Assembly: GCA_023375675.1 (NCBI GenBank)
Contig: JALQBC010000003.1
Span: 496,001-560,000 of the forward strand
Direction: 5' to 3'
Length of the DNA stretch: 64,000 bases
Origin: Cytospora piceicola
Taxonomy: Eukaryota; Ascomycota; Sordariomycetes; Diaporthales; Cytosporaceae
The notes beneath the pieces are model-generated. The model saw nothing but the letters and a program-made list of their open reading frames with translations. It ran no database searches and had not been told where the DNA came from. How positions within the stretch are numbered: position 1 is the stretch's first letter; every line of letters starts with the position of its first letter. This document shows, piece after piece, positions 58,383 through 64,000 of this stretch. The position numbers and the translations under genes are program-made.

Positions 58383-60048
58383 CTTGGGGGAAGAGAATGA
58401 AACTGTCGTCACCGGGCACTCGGGAGTTGGAGGTTGTCAGCGACAGTGTAACTCTGTAGCACACGACACCACAGCAGAGGACGAGAGACACAAGGAGTTC
58501 GGTAGCACAAGAGAAGCGCGAGAGAGGAACGACGCCGAGGTTCTTTCTATAAGAGCCGACGCCATGGCTGGCTGCTGGCACTAAGCTGGCATTGGAAAGT
58601 GGATATCGATACCACCTACACATATGAATCGGTCACCTCCATGGGATGGGCAGGGGGTGCGGCCGTACATAGGAGCCGTCGTTATCTGGGAAGGCCGGGT
58701 AAGGCGGTATGCAAGGTACGGTGATTTTGGGTTTGCGAGCCGATGTTGCGGTCTCCATTGTCACCTCCCCTCGCAGGAAAGCAGCTTGTCAGCAGCATTG
58801 TCAGGCCTGTCAGGCCTGTCAGGGAGCCTCTCAGGCTTCTGGCTCTGTGGTTGACCCTGCACCTGGTGTTTGCTGTCGTGCGTGCGTGCGTGCCAGTGGC
58901 CCACAACAGGCAAGCAGAAACCTCTCCACAGCTAATCGTCCTGCCACCTGCCCTTCCAGGAAAGTCATCGGCCTCCGACCTTGTACTTCGTGAAAGCTGG
59001 CTCCATTATACCGTCATGGTATATACGTCCGAGCCAAGCCAGGGTCGAACAATCTAAACGGTTTCTGCAGAATCGGAATGGCCCGTCTGCGATTCTGGTT
59101 GATGGGGAGCCCAGCCGAGTGTATTACCACGAATGAGCAGAGGCAGAGAGAGGTTGGGTGGGTTAGGTTACTATGGGACTAGGACAGACATATGGAGGTT
59201 GCTGGTCCCTGTTCCACTTTCAGGGGGGGAGGGTTCGTCGGAATCGCGATTTCGATGTGTAGTAGGTCTAGGGTAAGCAAGGTTTGATAAGGGTGAACCC
59301 TAATAAATATAAATACCTAGGCCTGCTAGGTATACCTGGTATATAAAGAACGCACTTGGGGATAACGGTGGATACGGTCGGGTTCTTGCGCCATCCATAT
59401 CACTGAGCTCCTCTTCGCGCTCGTCAATACGTCGAAGTCGGTGTTCGACCGGGTCCACGTGTCTGGAAGTCAAGACTTTTGTTGAAGCCTTCATATGCGA
59501 TATGCGATATGAGATATGGTACAGGAGCTGGGGGTCAGCTCGCCTACTGCGTATGGAACAGTGTTACTGAGTAGATATTTACTTTACCTAGGTGGTTGCT
59601 GCCCTCGACCATGACTCGGTAGGTATATGCTACCGGTATTCGAGGTACATCTTCAACATCAACACTTCCAGTCACAAGCAACCATTCTCGAGAGCAACAT
59701 CAAAAGGTTTTTGGTATCATCATATATTCATCCGCCCAGGTTAGGTATATCCAGCTTCCCGCAGACGTCCTCCTACGCCGCGGCCTTTGAGCTTCCCCCT
59801 GCGTTCATGCAGCCCCGGGACTTCTCATGCAAGTCATTTCCAATTGTCCCACAAAACCCAACCAACACCACCAAAAAGTGCATCCCCATCCCCCAGTTTC
59901 CCTTTTTCCACCCCAGAATATTCCATTGAGCCACATTAAATTCATTACCCAGTCATTATTACTCTCCCTGTTTTGCCCAGGGAGGGTGCCGTGTTGTCAT
60001 TCAGAGGGGAGGCTCTCTACGCTCTCCCCTCTCCCTCTCCCCCTCGTC
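58383..60048. other. Intergenic region upstream of the carboxypeptidase gene
   Basis: About 1.7 kb. It contains TCAGGCCTG repeats near 58799-58820 and a CATATGCGATATGCGATATG run near 59492-59512. No gene is supported. The end nearest 60048 is the 3' UTR of the next minus-strand gene. Confidence 0.55.
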
Positions 60049-60630
60049 TCATCGCTCCTCGTCTCTGGGGCCCAGCTCGCTGCTCATCCTCCTGTGCTCG
60101 GGACCGCCGCCGCCGCCGCCGCCGCCGTACCCAAAGTCCAGGCTCCCCGCCCGCGAGTGGCACGGGCTGACGTCGGAGAAGTCGCTCGCGGCGCCCCGCG
60201 ACGGCGGCCTGCTCCGCCCGAACTGCATGGTGTACGCGCCCAGGGCCTCCTGGTACTGCAGGTTCTGCTCCGTCATCTGCCTGTACATGGGGTGGTTCGG
60301 CCGGAAGAAGCTCAGCGGCCTGTGCATGAGCAGTGGCTTTGAGGTCGGGGGCGAGGCGTGGTCTTTTTCTTTGCCGTTGTTGTTGTTGTTGTTGCCAGTG
60401 TTTGTGCCATTGTTGATGTTATTGTTGTTGTTGTGGTGGTTGTGGTTGCTGTTGTGGTTGGATCGCCACGACGTCTTGGAGGTAAAGGCCGGTCGTGTCG
60501 GTTTGGTGGGCGTGGGTGTGGCCGCTGTTGTGGGGTCTGTGTGTCCGTCGTCGCTGCGCCCGCCTGACGACGAGCTTGAGGACCGTACGGATTTCCGTAC
60601 TATGCGGTTCCAGGTGTCTCGTATGGCCAT
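60049..60630 (-). CDS. Low-complexity fungal protein of unknown function
   Basis: The frame starting at MAIRDTWNRIVRKSVRSS gives 193 residues. The frame is open further upstream, but that part is Thr/His/Pro low complexity produced by CA- and TA-type repeats, so I take it as 5' UTR. Residues 10-60 are Ser/Thr/Gly-rich and 60-95 form an Asn-rich tract encoded by GTT/TTG-type repeats. The C-terminal 90 residues look conserved: LLMHRPLSFFRPNHPMYRQM, the helix EQNLQYQEALGAYTMQFG, then SRPPSRGAASDFSDVSPCHSRAGS and a Gly run encoded by CCG repeats. I recall small Sordariomycete proteins with the same MAIRDTW start and HRP-FFRP core, but no function. Confidence 0.65.
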   Translation of the reverse strand: MAIRDTWNRIVRKSVRSSSSSSGGRSDDGHTDPTTAATPTPTKPTRPAFTSKTSWRSNHNSNHNHHNNNNNINNGTNTGNNNNNNGKEKDHASPPTSKPLLMHRPLSFFRPNHPMYRQMTEQNLQYQEALGAYTMQFGRSRPPSRGAASDFSDVSPCHSRAGSLDFGYGGGGGGGGPEHRRMSSELGPRDEER

Positions 60631-61059
60631 ATCGATATTGGGTGTATGTAAGTGTGTGTATGTGTGTATTGTTTGTTGTTTGTTGTGTGTTGTTTTGTTA
60701 TATGTTGGTGGTGACTGTGTGTGGTTGTCTGGAATTTTCAATGGTTGGATGGTTGGATGGTCGGATGGATGTTTGTATATGTAAGTATGAGGGTATGTAT
60801 ATGGATGTGTCTTTGTAGATGGTGTAGGTAAGAATGACAAAAGCCCAGAGTCTTGAAATAGATCCAAATAGGGAGAAGACATAGATCAATCTAAAGCTGG
60901 CGGCCATGGGCTTCAAATCTAAAAAAGAGTGAAGCGAACAAGCCCCAGCCCAGGGGGCAAAACCACCGGGCGGCGGAGACCGGTCCGACTATCTACATAT
61001 CAACACACACCCCTTCCATTATCATGCCACCTAGCTCCGAAACACACTCGCTCATGCCT

Positions 61060-61085
61060 CACACACACACACACACACACACACA
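61060..61085. repeat. CA dinucleotide microsatellite
   Basis: Thirteen CA units, followed after a short gap by further CA runs to about 61117. Confidence 0.9.
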
Positions 61086-61615
61086 TGCAGACACACACCT
61101 GACACACACACACACAAGAGAGAGAACGGGTTCCCCAGTTTTCGCTTTGCGTCTTCAACCTAATAACATGAGCCCCCTCTCCCCCACAGCACATCTCCCG
61201 ATCGAGTGCAGGGTGGGCAGGGTGGGCAGGGTGGCCTGGGTGGCTCGCTGAGGGGACGGCTTCCGGTTTGCCCATCGCCTAATAGGCGAGTACTGGCGAG
61301 CTGGGCCACTGGCCAGCTGGCCAGCTGTTTTTTTCTTCTTTTTGGGCGGCTTGGTCGAGAAAAACCACCAGACCATCCTATCCCATCCCGTCAAGCACGT
61401 GGTGGGGCAAGTCGCCCCCAGACCCAAGATCGACTCTCCGTGCTATACTAGTCCTGGTAGCGTGTGCCACCGTTGAGTCTAGAACATACAGAACATACTA
61501 GACAGGGGCTCACCAAGGAGGGGTCAGTCTCAACGCCCACAGCCGGGATCCCCGTGCGTGAAATACTTTGATGACTACCTAGGTACATATGTAGCATAGT
61601 ACACGTTGAATTGTG

Positions 61616-61641
61616 TCTATGTATGTATGTATGTATGTATG
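61616..61641. repeat. TATG tetranucleotide microsatellite
   Basis: About six perfect TATG units. Confidence 0.9.
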
Positions 61642-62623
61642 GCATAGACAAGAGAGGGTTGGTAAACTCTGACAGGGCATCTTTAATAGTCTTTGGAATT
61701 AGATCTATACCACAAGGTGTTATGCCCCTTTTTTTATAGTTGATTATAATTCACGTGTTTGGTTGCACGCCGTGTTGGTGGTGGAGTTTCGGTGATGTCC
61801 TAACTCATGTCGAGGAAATACCGCGGTGCTGCGGTACTAGAATGGAGATGGAAGGTATTTGGGTATTTTGGCTGCAGTCCAGCTCAGGGGTGCAGAAATT
61901 TTCCTCCTCTGCCACCTCCTGGAAAGTCCTCATACCACAGTACATATCTAGGTACACAGTAATCAACTCTGCCTGTCAAGCCTGTCTGCCTATAAGACAT
62001 GCAGATGCACGTTTAGCTGCTTACCTTAAGTAGGTAGATACGCTAGCTAGCGCGGGTAGCTCCTAGCCAACGTCTCCGGCCGTCTGTCAGCCTTGCTAAG
62101 AAACCCTGTGAAACCTGACTAAAATACTAATTACTAGGTACCCAGGCTGCCCAGGATATACACAGTACTATGCAGTACCCTGAGTACCTACCAGGTTCCC
62201 AGTCTGATACGAGCCTTGACGATGATCGCTTATCGGCACGAATTACGATCGCATCGCCAAGAAATCAGGACGATCGCCAACCTTTATTGCTTCCGAATTC
62301 TTCCATTTCTCTTACAGGATTGCCCCTCAGCGGTAATTCCCTGCTGCGGCCTCACTTATTTGTAGTAGGTAAAGCATATAGCACATCGTTTCCACACCTG
62401 ATTCCATGTTATGCAGGTATGTTAGCATCAATTGATGTTAGCTAGAACAGCCTGAACAGCAAGACAGAGACCCTCAGCCATTCAATAATTCCCGCCAACA
62501 CCGCCTCGCATCGCATATCGCATCGTAATCCCAACGTAAATCATGATCGTCCTTTCCGTGCCAGAACCACAAAAATAGAACACACAAACACAAACACACA
62601 CACACACACACACGCCCGTCGAC

Positions 62624-63964
62624 TCATCGTGCCAAGCACTCACCACCAAAAACACCGGCACTGCCCAATCCCAACCCGCCCACAGCCATCAGACCCCAGG
62701 CCAGAGCCGCCGCCTCGAGGTCAACCTCCTGGCTTGGCAAGGCGTCACCCTCCGCGCTCGCCTTCTCCTCGGGCGACGGCACATACGTCTTGTCGCCCGG
62801 CTCTTCCTCCGGGTCCTGCCTGGCCTTGCGTGGGCGGCCCCTGCGCCGCGTCGTCGGGGGTTCGGGTTGTTCCTCGCTGTCATGGCCAGCGGTGCTGTTG
62901 ACACTGGGGGCTCCCCTGCCCCTTTTGCTCCGGCGCACGCTGCCGGTGGTCGACGACTGGCTGGAATCTTCAGATGGCTTCTCGGAACCATCTTCCCCGC
63001 CCTCGTTGTACAGTGGCACGACGGAAGTCAGAATGTCCCCCGCGCCAAGAGACCTGACAGCCGCCCAGAGGCCGGCGCTCGCGCCGCTGAGCAAGACATC
63101 GTATCCCACGGCTGCGACAACGGGGTGGTCCAGCGTAGATCCCAAGACCCTGCCTACGGCAGTCGTCGTCCGCTCCCACTTCGATCGCTTTTCTACGTCC
63201 CATGGCAGGAACCTGCTGTGGCGGTGGTAGTGAGAATCAGGCAAGTTATACCTCAGCCCCGTCACAGTCGCCGCTGCATGGAGGGTGACGCTCATAAACG
63301 ACATGAGCCTGAACAGGTCGGTAAACGCAGCATGAGCTTTGTGGGGGTCAGGATGGACGGCCCCCCAGGAGGATGGCGCAGCCTTCTGCAGAAACAGGGG
63401 GACAAAAGTGCAGGCTCGGGAGATGCCAATGATGCGGCTGAAGGACGGCGTCTCTGCCGCGTATGGCAGGAGGAAGATGCTTCCGTAGCTCACCATAGAG
63501 CTGAGGAGGAAGAAACCCGGGCTGAGACACCAGTTTGGGGGCTTCGGCGGAAACACGCTATCACGGATACGGGTCCATGTCGTCGGATGCTGTTCTACAT
63601 TCGGCAGAGGAGCCGGTGTAAGTAGGAGGGCGACGTAGAAGAGATTCTGCGCGAACGACAAGTTGACCAGGTGAGCCAGGCAGAGAAAGGCGAAAAGGTT
63701 GGGTATCCTCCGCCTGGTGCCCTCGACGGCCAAGAGGGCACTCCATGGAACGAGCGAGAGGTCGACCTGTTGACCCCACCAGTAACGACGAGCCTTCTCG
63801 GCGACTATCTCGAACGCATCGTGATAGATCGGAGTGTCGGCTAGCCAACGGATCTTGTACGCAGCAAGCTGGGTGGGGTTGAGCTGAGGGGTCTCAGGTG
63901 CATTTGCGAGATTGTCTCTGAGGATGCCCCCAACGGCACTAACGAGAAGGGATGTCAACGTCAA
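62624..63964 (-). CDS. Fungal multi-pass membrane protein with AT-hook-like tail (5' end unclear)
   Basis: The minus-strand frame codes about 446 residues down to the stop at 62624. Several hydrophobic segments occur (for example LSLVPWSALLAV, LFYVALLLTP, PGFFLLSSMVSYGSIFLLP). Then comes a hydrophilic tail with Ser/Glu stretches and an AT-hook-like RRRGRPRKARQ, and the tail ends in a last hydrophobic stretch (ALAWGLMAVGGLGLGSAG). I recall similar unnamed membrane proteins in Sordariomycetes but no function. No in-frame ATG exists at the 5' end: the frame opens at a TTG, two codons after a TGA. An ATG just upstream (ATGAAATTT) would give MNLTLTSLLVSAVGG if one A of the AAA run were absent. Either an upstream exon lies outside the window or there is a 1-bp difference. 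An AT-hook beside membrane helices is odd, and DNA binding is not implied. Confidence 0.6.
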   Translation of the reverse strand: MTLTSLLVSAVGGILRDNLANAPETPQLNPTQLAAYKIRWLADTPIYHDAFEIVAEKARRYWWGQQVDLSLVPWSALLAVEGTRRRIPNLFAFLCLAHLVNLSFAQNLFYVALLLTPAPLPNVEQHPTTWTRIRDSVFPPKPPNWCLSPGFFLLSSMVSYGSIFLLPYAAETPSFSRIIGISRACTFVPLFLQKAAPSSWGAVHPDPHKAHAAFTDLFRLMSFMSVTLHAAATVTGLRYNLPDSHYHRHSRFLPWDVEKRSKWERTTTAVGRVLGSTLDHPVVAAVGYDVLLSGASAGLWAAVRSLGAGDILTSVVPLYNEGGEDGSEKPSEDSSQSSTTGSVRRSKRGRGAPSVNSTAGHDSEEQPEPPTTRRRGRPRKARQDPEEEPGDKTYVPSPEEKASAEGDALPSQEVDLEAAALAWGLMAVGGLGLGSAGVFGGECLAR

Positions 63965-64000
63965 ATTTCATGGCGAAATTCGTGGGTGTCTAAATAGGAC

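Larger units (their letters stand above)
60631..62623. other. Intergenic region with microsatellites
   Basis: About 2 kb. It holds GT/GGAT repeats next to the 60630 start, CA repeats at 61060-61085 and 62595-62613, a TATG run at 61616-61641, GGTGGGCAG repeats near 61211-61240, and one TACCTAGGTA palindrome at 61576-61585. No gene is supported. Confidence 0.6.

Noticed and set aside
1..64000. tRNA genes
   Set aside because: I scanned GTTCGA/TCGAAC words for a B-box with a matching A-box and cloverleaf and found none. A covariance-model search would be decisive.

Overview
The window is nuclear DNA of a filamentous ascomycete (Pezizomycotina), most likely a Sordariomycete. The genes carry short introns, mostly 50-180 nt, with GTAAGT/GTGAGT-type donors and CAG/TAG acceptors. 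The proteome is typically fungal: a Drs2-type flippase, the ERMES subunit Mdm34, a HET-domain protein, an Ecl1-type lifespan factor, Yaf9 and Coq11. Exons are GC-rich, intergenic DNA is rich in simple repeats, and one AT-rich block shows the signature of repeat-induced point mutation (RIP). I see no tRNA, rRNA, CRISPR or bacterial-style operon.

Layout. 1-7.7 kb: the 3' part of a VWA-domain gene, then a complete P4-ATPase (DRS2). 7.7-25.5 kb is gene-poor: an Ecl1-family zinc-binding gene at 11.5-12.65 kb, about 9.6 kb with no convincing gene, then a kelch-repeat membrane-protein pseudogene at 22.3-24.2 kb with several independent lesions. 25.5-40 kb is gene-dense: a conserved unknown protein divergent from SYF2, a HET-domain gene, IPK1 (inositol-pentakisphosphate 2-kinase), MDM34 with an unusually long intron, a degenerate C2H2 zinc-finger locus and YAF9.

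40.76-43.03 kb is a DNA transposon with 37-bp terminal inverted repeats and TA at both ends. Its interior is saturated with RIP-type TpA, and its minus-strand reading frame is broken by TAA/TAG codons. 44-58.4 kb: COQ11, an ENT nucleoside transporter, a 2EXR-like protein, haspin kinase, a CCDC47/DUF1682 ER protein, an Ecm15/MTH1187-type protein and a seven-exon secreted serine carboxypeptidase. 58.4-64 kb: a low-complexity unknown protein and a membrane protein with an AT-hook-like tail whose start is unclear.

The genes do not form one pathway. Most are housekeeping: lipid asymmetry, splicing, inositol phosphate synthesis, ER-mitochondria contact, chromatin, coenzyme Q and ER membrane biogenesis. 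The unusual material lies in the spaces between them: the RIP-decayed element, two decayed genes, and the palindrome TACCTAGGTA occurring at least seven times, always outside genes. I found no clearly novel multi-gene system.
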